In this document: piece by piece, positions 17,105 through 26,564 of the stretch
Layout: each line of letters starts with the position of its first letter
Numbering within the stretch: the stretch's first letter is position 1
From: Natranaerovirga pectinivora
GTDB lineage: Bacteria; Bacillota; Clostridia; Lachnospirales; DSM-24629
DNA length: 64,000 nucleotides
NCBI RefSeq assembly: GCF_004342165.1
Contig: NZ_SMAL01000002.1
Location: forward strand, 62,001-126,000
Direction of reading: 5' to 3'
Translations under genes and position numbers: made by a program
The notes under the pieces: generated by a model
Told to the model about the DNA's origin: nothing
What the model saw: the letters and a program-made list of their open reading frames with translations, nothing else
Database searches by the model: none

Positions 17105-18169
17105 ATGAGCAATATTTTAAATAAGATAATTATTTTTGCTGGTGCGTCTGGTATGCTTTTGTTTGAATATTCACCTTACCAAGGGATTATTGCCATGGCA
17201 GTAGCCATTGCTATTAGTGGGCTAATAGAATATTTTAGTGACGAGGCATTCGCTAAAATAGCTTTTATTGGCTATTTAATCTGTGCAGTATTCTATCCCC
17301 AGTTTGTATTTTTTTTGCCTTTGATAAGTTATGATTTATTACATACAAAAATTCAAATGTTAATATTCATAGGTTTAATACCATATATATTACACATTAA
17401 TAAGTTTTCTTCAGGAAGCTATGGGGTGTTAATCCTTATCTGTACTATTGTTTATTTTTTAAAAGTACGTGCGCTAAAAGAAAATAAACTTAGAGAGGAT
17501 TATATTACTCAAAGAGATTACTTAACAGAAATTTCATTATCTCTTGAAGAAAAAATAAATGAGCTTGTTATTAAACAAGATATAGACGTGAATCTTGCTA
17601 CCTTAAACGAAAGAAATAGGATTGCACGAGAAATACATGATAATGTTGGGCACCTTCTTTCAAGTTCCATATTACAAATCGGAGCTATTATGGCTGTAAG
17701 TAAAGATGAGAACACGGTAAAAAGCCTTGGGGTGGTTAAGAACACTTTGGATGAAGGTATGAACTCCATAAGGAAAAGTGTTCATGACCTTCATGATCAT
17801 TCCATTGACCTATACGGGGAGATTCAAAAGATACTTAAAAACTTTACTTTTTGTAAAGTAAAACTAAACTATGAAATACATGGAGAAATGCCAGCCAAGG
17901 CAAAGTACGCTATTATAGCCATTATTAAGGAGGCATTATCAAATGTGATAAAACATTCTAATGGAGATTTTGTTTCCATAGGCCTTTATGAGCATCCAAA
18001 ACTTTTCCAGCTTATAATATATGATAATGGAAAGAAAAAAGGAGAAATAGAGAGTTTTAAAGGAATGGGACTTGAGAGCATAAAGCAGAGAGTGGCATCA
18101 CTAAATGGGATTATCAATTTTGATCAATCTAAAGGATTTAAAATATTCATATCTTTTATGAAACCATGA
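17105..18169 (+). CDS. Sensor histidine kinase, HPK7/DesK-like
   Basis: 354 residues. Four to five membrane segments in the first 120 residues with almost no extracellular part, then a coiled segment, the HisKA_3 box ERNRIAREIHDNVGHLLSSSILQ and a HATPase domain (IIKEALSNVIKHSN, YDNGKKKGE, GMGLESIKQRV). I take ATG 17105 with GGAGGT upstream; the TTG at 17093 overlaps that site. Pairs with the regulator at 18237 and probably senses membrane damage for the divergent ABC-2 exporter. Confidence 0.9.
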   Translation: MSNILNKIIIFAGASGMLLFEYSPYQGIIAMAVAIAISGLIEYFSDEAFAKIAFIGYLICAVFYPQFVFFLPLISYDLLHTKIQMLIFIGLIPYILHINKFSSGSYGVLILICTIVYFLKVRALKENKLREDYITQRDYLTEISLSLEEKINELVIKQDIDVNLATLNERNRIAREIHDNVGHLLSSSILQIGAIMAVSKDENTVKSLGVVKNTLDEGMNSIRKSVHDLHDHSIDLYGEIQKILKNFTFCKVKLNYEIHGEMPAKAKYAIIAIIKEALSNVIKHSNGDFVSIGLYEHPKLFQLIIYDNGKKKGEIESFKGMGLESIKQRVASLNGIINFDQSKGFKIFISFMKP

Positions 18170-18236
18170 TTATACATAGAATATTAATGTAATATATTTA
18201 CATAAAAATTCCTTTAAAAGGGTAGGGTGGATAAAT

Positions 18237-18863
18237 GTGAAAATTATAATTGTAGACGACGATAGTCTTGTTTCATTATCATTAAAAACAATTATTGAAG
18301 CTAATGAAGGGTTTGAAGTACTAGCAATAGCCAACAGTGGAGAAGAGGCCGTAAGGCTCTATAAAGAGCATCAACCGGATATTATTTTAATGGATATAAG
18401 AATGGGTGAAATGAGTGGATTAGAAGCGGGTGAAGAAATTTTAAAGAGATTTACAAAAGCAAAAATTCTTTTTCTGACCACTTTTGCAGATGATGAATAC
18501 ATTATTAAAGCTTTAAAGATAGGTGCAAAAGGATACATTTTAAAACAACATTACAATTGTATCATACCAGCACTTAATGCTGTTTATTCTGGACAGAATG
18601 TTTTTGGAGAGGAAATTATCAATAAGCTACCCGCTGTTATGTCTAATCAAGGAAAGAAAGAGGACTACCAAAGCTATGGGATTTTAGATAAAGAATTTGA
18701 AATCATTACATGGGTTTCCAAAGGTCTCTCAAACAAGGAAATAGCACAGGAACTGTATTTAGGAGAGGGAACAGTAAGGAATTACATAAGTGGGATTTTG
18801 GAGAAACTGGGCTTAAGAGATCGAACCCAACTTGCTATTTTTTATTTTAATCATTTGATTTAG
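18237..18863 (+). CDS. NarL/LuxR-family response regulator
   Basis: 208 residues. Receiver domain with VDDDSLV, phospho-Asp in IILMDIRMG, FLTTFAD and LKQHYN (Lys), then a LuxR-type HTH (about 140-205: FEIITWVSKGLSNKEIAQELYLGEGTV). GTG start with GGGTAGGGTGG 6 nt upstream. Sits between two transporters and could regulate both: the ABC-2 operon through the 17015 palindrome and the FtsX-type transporter just downstream. Confidence 0.9.
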   Translation: MKIIIVDDDSLVSLSLKTIIEANEGFEVLAIANSGEEAVRLYKEHQPDIILMDIRMGEMSGLEAGEEILKRFTKAKILFLTTFADDEYIIKALKIGAKGYILKQHYNCIIPALNAVYSGQNVFGEEIINKLPAVMSNQGKKEDYQSYGILDKEFEIITWVSKGLSNKEIAQELYLGEGTVRNYISGILEKLGLRDRTQLAIFYFNHLI

Positions 18864-18886
18864 GTTGGTTAAAGTATAGTGGTATG

Positions 18887-18925
18887 ATAATAATTATTGA
18901 TTAATAATAATTATTGACTTATAAT
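18887..18925 (+). promoter_or_regulatory. Direct repeats and promoter before the FtsX-type ABC operon
   Basis: The 14-nt string ATAATAATTATTGA occurs twice with a 17-nt period (18887-18900, 18904-18917). A promoter TTGATT (18898-18903), 16 nt, TATAAT (18920-18925) overlaps the second copy. The repeats could bind a regulator, but the sequence is simple A/T-rich, so chance is not excluded. Confidence 0.4.
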
Positions 18926-18964
18926 AAAGTTAAAGTCTACCATTATAGCAAAGGGGAAGTTGGT

Positions 18965-20125
18965 ATGAGATTAGCTTTTAGAATTGCTTTAAGATTTCTT
19001 ACATCTAATAAAGGTCAAACAATATTAATAGCGTTAGGGATTGGTATTGGTATTTCAGTACAAATTTTCATTGGATCCTTAATTCAAGGGTTGCAGATTA
19101 GTTTAGTGGATGCCACCATAGGCCAAGCATCTCATATCACAATTCAATCATCTGTGAAGAATGAACCAATAGTAGATTATATTGATATTGAGAATAAAAC
19201 TATGCAAGGATATGAAGGAATCACCGCTATTTCACCAACCCTTACAAGGGGGGCGTTTTTGCTTTTTGATAATGAATTTGAACAGGTTCTTTTTCGTGGA
19301 TTTGAAATGAATAAAGCCAATACAATTTATCGTTTCGATAAGGCTTTAGTTGAAGGACGCTTTCCCAAGGCTAATGAAGTTATGCTAGGTGAGTTATTAG
19401 CGAAAGAGAATAAAATTAATGTATTTGATACAATAGAAATTTTAACACCAGATGGTTTGCTCACTGAAGTGGTGGTATCAGGGCTTTTTGATTTGAAGGT
19501 TGCTGCTATTAATAATAGCTGGGTTGTCGGAGAACTTGACTTAGCACGAGAAATATTTGAATATGAAGATGATGCAGTATCAGCCCTTGAAATGCAAATA
19601 AAAGAACCTTTTAATGCAACAGAAGCAACAGAGAAGATAAGTCAAGCCATAAATAATAAATCAATAGCTTTAAGTAACTGGAAAGAGGCCAATGAACAGC
19701 TTTTGAGTGGTCTTAATGGACAAAGTACTTCTAGCCTTATGATTCAAGTGTTTGTTGTTATTTCTGTGGTTCTTGGTATTGCAAGTGTATTGGCTATTAC
19801 AGTATTACAAAAATCTAAGCAAATTGGAATATTAAAGGCAATGGGTATTAATGATAAAAACGCAAGCTTGGTTTTTATATTTCAAGGTCTAATGCTAGGC
19901 ATGGTAGGCGGGATAGTAGGAATTTTATTAGGTCTTGTGTTACTATGGTCCTTTAGTACATTTGCTTTAAATGCAGATGGCACACCTGTTGTACCAATCT
20001 TTATTAACATTAGGTTTATAGGATTATCAGGTTTTATTGCTATCTCAGCATCCACAGTTGCTTCTGTCTTACCCGCATTAAAATCTAAAAAGCTTTCTCC
20101 AATTGAGGTGATACGCAATGGATAA
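18965..20125 (+). CDS. ABC transporter permease, FtsX/LolE-like
   Basis: 386 residues: N-terminal membrane segment (about 18-40), MacB_PCD-type extracellular domain (about 45-245), then three membrane segments (about 258-285, 305-340, 350-375). SKQIGILKAMGINDKNASLVF is the FtsX coupling motif. I start at ATG 18965 behind AAGGGGAAG; a longer ORF start at 18914 lies in the promoter region. Overlaps the ATPase gene by 8 nt. Confidence 0.87.
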   Translation: MRLAFRIALRFLTSNKGQTILIALGIGIGISVQIFIGSLIQGLQISLVDATIGQASHITIQSSVKNEPIVDYIDIENKTMQGYEGITAISPTLTRGAFLLFDNEFEQVLFRGFEMNKANTIYRFDKALVEGRFPKANEVMLGELLAKENKINVFDTIEILTPDGLLTEVVVSGLFDLKVAAINNSWVVGELDLAREIFEYEDDAVSALEMQIKEPFNATEATEKISQAINNKSIALSNWKEANEQLLSGLNGQSTSSLMIQVFVVISVVLGIASVLAITVLQKSKQIGILKAMGINDKNASLVFIFQGLMLGMVGGIVGILLGLVLLWSFSTFALNADGTPVVPIFINIRFIGLSGFIAISASTVASVLPALKSKKLSPIEVIRNG

Positions 20126-20822
20126 AATAATAGAGCTTAATAATATTACTAAAGTATATGGTAAACAAATTAAAACTCAAGTTCTTTTTGATTTAGATTT
20201 ACAAATTATATCAGGCACATTTAATAGCATTATAGGTCAATCAGGGAGTGGTAAAAGTACGCTCTTAAATATTATGGGTACCCTAGATAAGGCAACAAGT
20301 GGCAAAGTTTTTATCAATGGTGAAAGAACGGATGAAATGGATATTAATCATTTGGCCACACTAAGAAATGAAACCATTGGATTCATATTTCAGTTTCATT
20401 ACTTATTGCCTGAATTCACAGCACTTGAAAATGTTTTAATGCCACACTATATCAAATATGGTAAGGTAGATAAACGATTAGAAGCAAGAGCCCATGAACT
20501 TATTGATTTAGTTGGTTTGACCAAAGTAAAGAATAACCTTTCAGGTAATATGTCTGGTGGGCAGCAACAAAGAGCTGCAATTGCCAGATCTTTAATCAAT
20601 ACCCCAAAACTTATTCTAGCTGATGAGCCAACAGGCAACTTAGATTCAGATACCAGTGAAGTGATTTATGATTTGCTTAGAAAAATAAACAAAGAATTTA
20701 AAACTACATTTGTCATCATCACCCATGATAGAAGAATAGCTGAAAAAACCGATCGTATTATTGAAATAAAAGATGGCCGAATTCATAGCGACTTCTCAAG
20801 AAAAGCTATTGACATCTCATAA
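20118..20822 (+). CDS. ABC transporter ATP-binding protein (MacB/LolD type)
   Basis: 234 residues. Walker A GQSGSGKST, Q-loop FIFQFHYLLPEFTALENVLMP, signature MSGGQQQR, Walker B LILADEPTGNLDSDT, H-loop VIITHD. Partner of the single permease upstream, giving a two-gene transporter of the LolCDE/MacB class. The tyrS promoter begins inside its last codons. Confidence 0.92.
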   Translation: MDKIIELNNITKVYGKQIKTQVLFDLDLQIISGTFNSIIGQSGSGKSTLLNIMGTLDKATSGKVFINGERTDEMDINHLATLRNETIGFIFQFHYLLPEFTALENVLMPHYIKYGKVDKRLEARAHELIDLVGLTKVKNNLSGNMSGGQQQRAAIARSLINTPKLILADEPTGNLDSDTSEVIYDLLRKINKEFKTTFVIITHDRRIAEKTDRIIEIKDGRIHSDFSRKAIDIS

Positions 20823-20837
20823 GTAATTGAATATAAT
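20809..20837 (+). promoter_or_regulatory. Promoter of the tyrS T-box transcript
   Basis: TTGACA, 17 nt, TATAAT: a near-consensus vegetative promoter overlapping the end of the upstream ATPase gene. Start of transcription expected at about 20844. Confidence 0.8.
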
Positions 20838-20844
20838 ACTATTA

Positions 20845-21180
20845 ATTTAATATCTGCATAACGAAGATTTGTGGTTAGTCCTCATTTCGGAGTATAAGAA
20901 TAAAAGCTGTGATAAGAATTAGTAGCAGTCAGGATGCCAAACAGAAAGTTACCGGTTGATGAGAGGTGCGTGGATAATGGTTGTGAATACATCTTTGAGC
21001 TTTGCACCGAACGGTTTTTCTAAGTAGGCTGCAACGGGAATCAGCATCCGTTATCGTGCTAGGGTATCTCACCTTATGGTGATGTACTTAATAAGGTAAG
21101 TAATGTGAGTTGCTTATAAATTAAGGTGGTAACATGAGAAGACATCTCGTCCTTTTGGAAACAAAAGGGCGAGTTTTTTT
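20845..21180 (+). ncRNA. Tyrosine T-box riboswitch leader
   Basis: Tyr-tRNA-sensing leader for tyrS. The specifier loop reads GAA-TAC-A with the Tyr codon TAC at 20988-20990. The T-box sequence AAGGTGGTAACATGAG is at 21123-21138; its TGGT pairs with the tRNA ACCA end and an A discriminator. It is followed by a strong terminator (stem 21146-21157 / 21162-21173, T run to 21180). Uncharged tRNA-Tyr should stabilise the antiterminator and allow tyrS transcription. Confidence 0.93.
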
Positions 21181-21259
21181 ATGCCTACTTTTTATTTTTT
21201 TCGGCTTTTCTTATAGACCTTGCAAATATTGAAAATTATATTTCAAGGAGATGTTAAAT

Positions 21260-22471
21260 ATGTTAAAACCAGAAGAACAATTACGAATTATCCTAAAAGG
21301 GGTACACACCCTAGTAAGTGAAGAAGAGTTGCTTACAAAATTAAAAAAATCATTTGATACAAATGAACCACTAACAATAAAACTAGGACTTGACCCATCA
21401 GCACCAGATATTCATTTAGGTCATGCCGTTGTTCTGCGAAAGATGAAGCAGATGCAGGATTTAGGGCACCGAGTGATAATTATTATTGGTGATTTTACAG
21501 GCAAAATTGGAGATCCAACTGGAAAGGCTAAAGGTAGAGTTGCCCTTACAGATGAACAAGTAAAGGAAAATGCAAAAACCTATTGTGAGCAGATTTTCAA
21601 AGTATTAGATAAAGAAAAGACAGAAGTGAGATCTAATAGTGAATGGTTGTCAAAGCTTAACTTTGAAGATGTTATTAGACTTGCTGCAACCACTACTGTT
21701 GCTAGAATTTTAGAAAGAGATGACTTTCAAAAAAGATATCAAAATCAAACACCAATAGGGATTCATGAATTTTTCTATCCGCTAATGCAGGCTTATGACT
21801 CAATTGAACTTAAAGCAGATATTGAGTTAGGGGGAACGGATCAAACATTTAATATACTGATGGGTAGAACCCTTCAAAAAACATTAGATCAAGAACAACA
21901 AATTGCTATGTTTATGCCTATTCTTGAAGGATTAGATGGTGTTGAAAAGATGAGTAAAAGTCTTGGTAATTATATTGGGGTTAGTGAACCAGCGGAAGTG
22001 ATGTTTAAAAAAGTTATGGAAGTTCCGGATGAACTAATTATTAAATATTTTGAGCTTACTACCGATGAGCATCCAGATGTTATTGAGAAAATAAAAGAAG
22101 AATTAAAAGACGGTGTAAACCCTAGAGATGTCAAATTGCGTCTAGCAAAAATTATAACTTCTCTTTACCATACACCTGAAGATGTAGAAAAAGCAATTGC
22201 ATATTTTGAGGTAGCCTTTGGTAAAAAAGAAATTCCAGATGAGATACCAGAGCTTTTAATAGAGATAGATAAAGATACTATTGCCGATATAATTTTACAA
22301 TTAATTGAGATGGATTATGTTAAAAGTAAAAGTGAATTTATCCGATTGGTTAAGCAAAATGGTGTTCAGTTAAATGGGGAGAAGTTAGTAATAGATGATT
22401 TAGATAAAGTGATAATCTGTAATGATGTTATGAAAATAGGGAAGAAAAGGTTTGTAAAATTTATAAAGTAA
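21260..22471 (+). CDS. tyrS: Tyrosyl-tRNA synthetase
   Basis: 403 residues. Class I aaRS with HIGH-type motif HLGHA in [19 protein letters not shown] in [13 protein letters not shown], and a C-terminal S4-like RNA-binding domain (about 335-402). The [23 protein letters not shown] block fits the TyrZ-type branch. AAGGAG at 21245-21250 directly precedes an ATG at 21251, so the properly spaced ATG 21260 (9 nt) is the likely start. Charges tRNA-Tyr in the cytoplasm; controlled by the T-box upstream. Confidence 0.96.
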   Translation: MLKPEEQLRIILKGVHTLVSEEELLTKLKKSFDTNEPLTIKLGLDPSAPDIHLGHAVVLRKMKQMQDLGHRVIIIIGDFTGKIGDPTGKAKGRVALTDEQVKENAKTYCEQIFKVLDKEKTEVRSNSEWLSKLNFEDVIRLAATTTVARILERDDFQKRYQNQTPIGIHEFFYPLMQAYDSIELKADIELGGTDQTFNILMGRTLQKTLDQEQQIAMFMPILEGLDGVEKMSKSLGNYIGVSEPAEVMFKKVMEVPDELIIKYFELTTDEHPDVIEKIKEELKDGVNPRDVKLRLAKIITSLYHTPEDVEKAIAYFEVAFGKKEIPDEIPELLIEIDKDTIADIILQLIEMDYVKSKSEFIRLVKQNGVQLNGEKLVIDDLDKVIICNDVMKIGKKRFVKFIK

Positions 22472-22474
22472 TCT

Positions 22475-22516
22475 AAAAAAACTCCTTGCTGGGAATAATC
22501 CAGTAAGGAGTTTTTT
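22475..22516. terminator. Bidirectional terminator between tyrS and the symporter gene
   Basis: Stem AAAAAACTCCTTgCTGG / CCAGtAAGGAGTTTTTT with a 7-nt loop; A and T tracts serve both converging genes. Confidence 0.85.
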
Positions 22517-22523
22517 AAAGATA

Positions 22524-23879
22524 TTATAGTTCTTTATTCTTTAACTTTTCATCATAATCTTTGAAGATATTAACTACAACAGATGTCAACCCTAACAGGG
22601 CTATTAAGTTAGGAATTACCATAAGACCATTAAATGTATCCGCTAGTTCCCAAACAATTTCTACCTGCATCGCAGTTCCTATAACAACAAACAATAAAAC
22701 TAGAATTCTATAAGGTGTAATGCCTTTTTTACCAAAAATAAATTTAATATTTGATTCTCCAAAGTAATACCAACTAATAATGGTAGATAATGCAAAGAAG
22801 AATAAACATATGGCCACAAAGGTACTACCAAATCCACCAAAACCACTTGTAAAAGCTTCTTGAGTTAATGATGCCCCTGTTAATCCTGTAGAAAAGGAAC
22901 CTGTTGTTATAATAACAAGAGCAGTTAATGTACAAATAACACCTGTATCAATAATTACACCCATAATAGCAACTAAGCCTTGTTGACCTGGGTGTTTTAC
23001 TTTTGCAATAGCATGGGCATGAGGTGTAGAACCCATACCAGCTTCATTAGAGAAAAGACCTCTAGCAATACCATAACGGAAAGCTTCTTTTACAGAAGCA
23101 CCTATAAGACCTCCAGTAGCAGCCATAGGATTAAATGCACCATGGAAAATCATTTTAAAAGCAGGTAAAATTTCAACATAATTACTTAAAATAATTACTA
23201 AACCACCTATAATGTATAGTCCAGCCATAAATGGAACAATCTTTGCAGTAAAGGAGGCAATTCTACTAATTCCCCCAATAATGATTAGACCAACAATAGC
23301 AGCTACAACAAGACCAGTAACTAATTTAGGAACATTAAAAGCTGTGTATACTGCATCAGAGATAGAGTTAGATTGAACCATATTGCCCATAAACCCAAGA
23401 GCTAAGACAATAGAAACAGCAAAAAAGCTTGCTAAGAATTTGCTGCCAAGGCCCTTTTTAATATAATAAGCTGGACCACCAGTTATTTCACCATCCACTT
23501 TTTCTGTATGTACTTTGGCTAATACTGCTTCAGCAAAAATAGTTCCCATACCTAAGAAACCACTTACCCACATCCAAAAAATAGCACCGGGGCCTCCAGC
23601 GGCAATAGCTGTAGCTACACCTGCTAAGTTTCCAGTACCTACCTGAGCTGCAATAGCTGTTGTTAGGGCTTGGAATGAGGATATACCATCTTCATCAGGT
23701 TTATCTGATTTCTTAAAAACACCTCCGAAAGTTTCCTTCCAAATGTATTTGATTTTTCTTACTTGTATAAATCGTAATTTGAGAGTAAATAGAATACCTG
23801 TACCTACTAAGAAAAATAGCATAACAGGACCCCATAAAAAACTATTAATTTTTGCAATGATCTCCATTAAAAAATCCAT
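22524..23879 (-). CDS. Sodium:alanine/glycine symporter (AGCS family)
   Basis: 451 residues, about 10-11 membrane segments. The AGCS signature is clear: ALTTAIAAQVGTGNLAGVATAIAAGGPGAIFWMW near residues 67-100, GGPAYYI, and AYGIARGLFSNEAGMGSTPHAHA-type block at about 270-290. Imports alanine or glycine with Na+. The glycine riboswitch at 24019-24218 on the same strand points to glycine as a substrate. RBS GGAGGT 5 nt before the ATG. Confidence 0.95.
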   Translation of the reverse strand: MDFLMEIIAKINSFLWGPVMLFFLVGTGILFTLKLRFIQVRKIKYIWKETFGGVFKKSDKPDEDGISSFQALTTAIAAQVGTGNLAGVATAIAAGGPGAIFWMWVSGFLGMGTIFAEAVLAKVHTEKVDGEITGGPAYYIKKGLGSKFLASFFAVSIVLALGFMGNMVQSNSISDAVYTAFNVPKLVTGLVVAAIVGLIIIGGISRIASFTAKIVPFMAGLYIIGGLVIILSNYVEILPAFKMIFHGAFNPMAATGGLIGASVKEAFRYGIARGLFSNEAGMGSTPHAHAIAKVKHPGQQGLVAIMGVIIDTGVICTLTALVIITTGSFSTGLTGASLTQEAFTSGFGGFGSTFVAICLFFFALSTIISWYYFGESNIKFIFGKKGITPYRILVLLFVVIGTAMQVEIVWELADTFNGLMVIPNLIALLGLTSVVVNIFKDYDEKLKNKEL

Positions 23880-24018
23880 GTGTTACCTCCAATTGATTTG
23901 AGTTATTTGTTTAAAAAACTTTTGTATATTTTAAAGCTTATCTATGTAAAAATAATTTGTAGCCAATCGCCTCCATTTCCTATTATGTTTTGGAAAGATA
24001 CTACTTAAATTAGAACTC

Positions 24019-24218
24019 AAAAAAAAGACTAAAGAATTAACTTAGTCTCTGGGGTTTAAGATTTTTCAAAAGGAAAAAACTATTGCATAACTAAAAATAG
24101 TTACTACCAATAGTATCCTACCTATATGAAAATTCTCTGTCCTTTTACCTGAGAGTTTCACCTAAAAATTAGGCTTTCCCCTTCGGTGCTCAATGAGTCT
24201 CTCCAGAGTTTCGTCCAA
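24019..24218 (-). ncRNA. Glycine riboswitch with terminator
   Basis: Minus strand 24218-24131 carries the aptamer core: GGACGAAACTCTGGAGAGA, GCACCGAAGGGG, and CTCTCAGGTAAAAGGACAGAG, all conserved in glycine aptamers. Only one aptamer is seen. The platform ends in a hairpin AGACTAA/TTAGTCT with an 8-T run (24048-24019). A CCAGAG just before it could pair with the aptamer's CTCTGG, giving a switch between two folds (inferred). Controls the symporter starting at 23879. Confidence 0.93.
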
Positions 24219-24324
24219 TAACGGTTTACAAAGAATGTATTCCACTATCTTCATTCGAAGTTTATAAAATTATTGTGTATGAAAGTATGATTTTAAAATT
24301 TGTTTACAGGGATTTGAAAATCAT

Positions 24325-24380
24325 GCTTTCAACGCAGCTCGTGTCTCGTGCAAAGCATGATTCATAAGCTTCGTTAATAT
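24325..24380 (+). repeat. Structured intergenic repeat, copy C
   Basis: CTTTCAACGCAGCTCGTGTC... ending ATAAGCTTCGTTAATAT. The most diverged copy: the inner stem is TCGTGC/GCATGA instead of CTCTT/AAGAG, so both arms changed while pairing was kept. An extra inverted repeat, ATCATGCTTT (24320-24329) / AAAGCATGAT (24352-24361), overlaps it. Confidence 0.6.
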
Positions 24381-24483
24381 GTATATTAATTTTACCATGA
24401 GTCCCTTTAAGGAATCAATGTAAATTTTAAAATTTTATAAATCTTATTGTACCCCCTACTAGAAAGTAAGGGGTACAAGCTCA

Positions 24484-25317
24484 TTATTGTTCTTGAACAT
24501 AATGTCTCCAAAAATGTATAGGTTGCCAATCTAGTAATTCTTTGGCTTTTTTATTACTAAGCAATGTATTGAATCCTTCAATAGGTTCTCTTAAATCTTC
24601 TACATTAGGATAACATGTATTCATAAGCTCTTTATTATCTACAGACATGCTTGTATCGTCTGCAGCAATATTTAAAATAACTGCACCTAGACCATCTTTT
24701 TCAATGGCTAAACGACAAGCACTTCCAACATCACGTGCATCAATATAACTCCATAAAATATTTTTTCTTTTTTGGGCTTCAAAGCTAGGGAATCTATTAT
24801 AATCTTCTGGTTCCATAACATTACCAATTCTTAGGGAAACAATTTGCATGCCTGTCTTACGATTAAACATTTCAGCTGTTTTTTCATTTAATATTTTAGA
24901 TAAAGCATAGCTATCAATAGGGGATAAAGGATGTTCTTCATCCATAGGGACATAATTGGGGCCTGTGTATGCTAAACCATAAACAGATTCACTAGAAGCA
25001 ATAACAACTTTTTGAATGCCTAATCCAGCCGCGGCTTCAAGAATATTATAAGTTGACATTACATTATTTTGAAAAACCACTTGACTTGTATAGCCTCTTG
25101 GCCTTGGTATTGCTGCTAGGTGTACCACTGCATCAGCACCTGTTAAGGCATTAAATACTTGTCCCAAATCAGTTAAATCAACCTTTATGGGAGTGCCTAA
25201 ATCATCAGGTCTTGCATGAACATCTACATTAATGACTTCATACCCTTGTTCTAAAAATTCTTTCACAACCCATCTGCCAGTTTTGCCATTTCCACCAGTT
25301 ACTACAACTTTTTTCAT
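24484..25317 (-). CDS. NAD-dependent epimerase/dehydratase family protein
   Basis: 277 residues. Extended short-chain dehydrogenase fold: Rossmann motif VTGGNGKTGRWV at residue 6, DVHARPDDL as cofactor-specificity strand (Asp favours NAD), VHLAAIPRPRG, Ser in ASSESVYG and the catalytic YALSK. The overall layout resembles sugar epimerases and uronate dehydrogenases; the substrate cannot be told. A single-gene unit on the minus strand. Confidence 0.85.
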   Translation of the reverse strand: MKKVVVTGGNGKTGRWVVKEFLEQGYEVINVDVHARPDDLGTPIKVDLTDLGQVFNALTGADAVVHLAAIPRPRGYTSQVVFQNNVMSTYNILEAAAGLGIQKVVIASSESVYGLAYTGPNYVPMDEEHPLSPIDSYALSKILNEKTAEMFNRKTGMQIVSLRIGNVMEPEDYNRFPSFEAQKRKNILWSYIDARDVGSACRLAIEKDGLGAVILNIAADDTSMSVDNKELMNTCYPNVEDLREPIEGFNTLLSNKKAKELLDWQPIHFWRHYVQEQ

Positions 25318-25472
25318 ACAAATCTCCTTTATATTTTAAGTGTAATTTCATAAATGAGTTCACTTTATAATGGGTTACATTTTATCATACCTATTCAAAA
25401 TTTTAAAGGAGTTTGGTAAATGAAAAAAATCTATTAAATAAGCAGTTGATGATATTATGTCTGGTAAAAAAT

Positions 25473-25480
25473 GATATAAT
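25473..25480 (+). promoter_or_regulatory. Extended -10 promoter of the aldo/keto reductase
   Basis: TGATATAAT, with no recognisable -35 at the usual distance; 53 nt before ATG 25533. Confidence 0.4.
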
Positions 25481-25532
25481 AAGTTTTATAGTGATAACGT
25501 AGGAAAATACTTATATAAGGAGAATAAGAATT

Positions 25533-26516
25533 ATGAATTATAAAACAGTAGGAAAAACAGGAATACAAGTTTCTAATTTATGTTTTGGTTCAATGTCCTT
25601 TGGTAAAAATGCTGATGAGGAAATGTCAAAAGCTATGTTTAAGCGCTGTCGTGAAGTAGGTATTAATTTCTTTGATACGGCAAATGCTTATAGTAGTGGA
25701 CGCTCTGAAGAAATACTAGGAGAATGTATCTCAGAGTGTAGAAATGAGATCGTACTTACAACAAAAGTCTATTCTCCAATGGGAAATGATATCAATGCTA
25801 GAGGGCTTTCACGTCGTCATATAATGCTTGAAGTTGAAAATAGTTTGCGACGCTTAAAAACCGATCGAATTGATTTCTATTTTGTTCATAACTTTGATGA
25901 GAATACACCAATGGAAGAAACCCTTAAAGCACTAGATGATCTTCAAAGGCAAGGAAAGATACTTTATCCTGCTGTAAGCAATTGGGCAGCATGGCAAATG
26001 GCTAAGGCCTTAGGACTTGCTGCAAAAGAACAACTTGCTCGCTTCGAATTAACACAACCGATGTATAATTTGGTTAAGCGCCAAGCAGAAGTAGAGATTT
26101 TACCTTTTGCCCTTTCAGAACAAATGGGGGTTATATCCTATAGTCCTCTAGGTGGAGGTCTCCTTACAGGTAAATATGGTGTAAACAAACGACCAAATCA
26201 AGGCAGACTCGTTGAAGAGAAAAGATATACAGATCGATATAATGATGAAATGAATTTCGTTGTAGCAGAAAGATTTAGTGCATATGCTGCTGAACATGGG
26301 ATTAAACCAGCAACCCTTGCTGTTGCTTGGACCATGTCTAATCCAGCAATAACGGCTCCAATCATTGGTGCAAGAAATTTAGAACAACTAGAGGATTCTC
26401 TTGCAGCTATGAATGTCAATATGACGCCTGAATGGCGTAAAGAAATATCCTCATTATCTATTACCCCAGCTCCAGCAACAGATCGTGGAGAAACATTATT
26501 ATCAGATTGGAAATAG
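25533..26516 (+). CDS. Aldo/keto reductase
   Basis: 327 residues, TIM-barrel NADPH-dependent reductase. Catalytic tetrad visible: Asp in NFFDTANAYS, Tyr of the same block, Lys in LTTKVYSP, His in FYFVHNFD. SPLGGGLLTGKY is a family signature and PIIGARNLEQLEDSL the cofactor-binding end. The family acts on many carbonyls, so the substrate is unknown. RBS AAGGAG before the ATG; the next gene follows after 48 nt, and its own RBS suggests co-transcription. Confidence 0.92.
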   Translation: MNYKTVGKTGIQVSNLCFGSMSFGKNADEEMSKAMFKRCREVGINFFDTANAYSSGRSEEILGECISECRNEIVLTTKVYSPMGNDINARGLSRRHIMLEVENSLRRLKTDRIDFYFVHNFDENTPMEETLKALDDLQRQGKILYPAVSNWAAWQMAKALGLAAKEQLARFELTQPMYNLVKRQAEVEILPFALSEQMGVISYSPLGGGLLTGKYGVNKRPNQGRLVEEKRYTDRYNDEMNFVVAERFSAYAAEHGIKPATLAVAWTMSNPAITAPIIGARNLEQLEDSLAAMNVNMTPEWRKEISSLSITPAPATDRGETLLSDWK

Positions 26517-26564
26517 TTTTTATGGAATTGCTGTGGTAAAATGGTAATACAAGGAGTTGAGACA

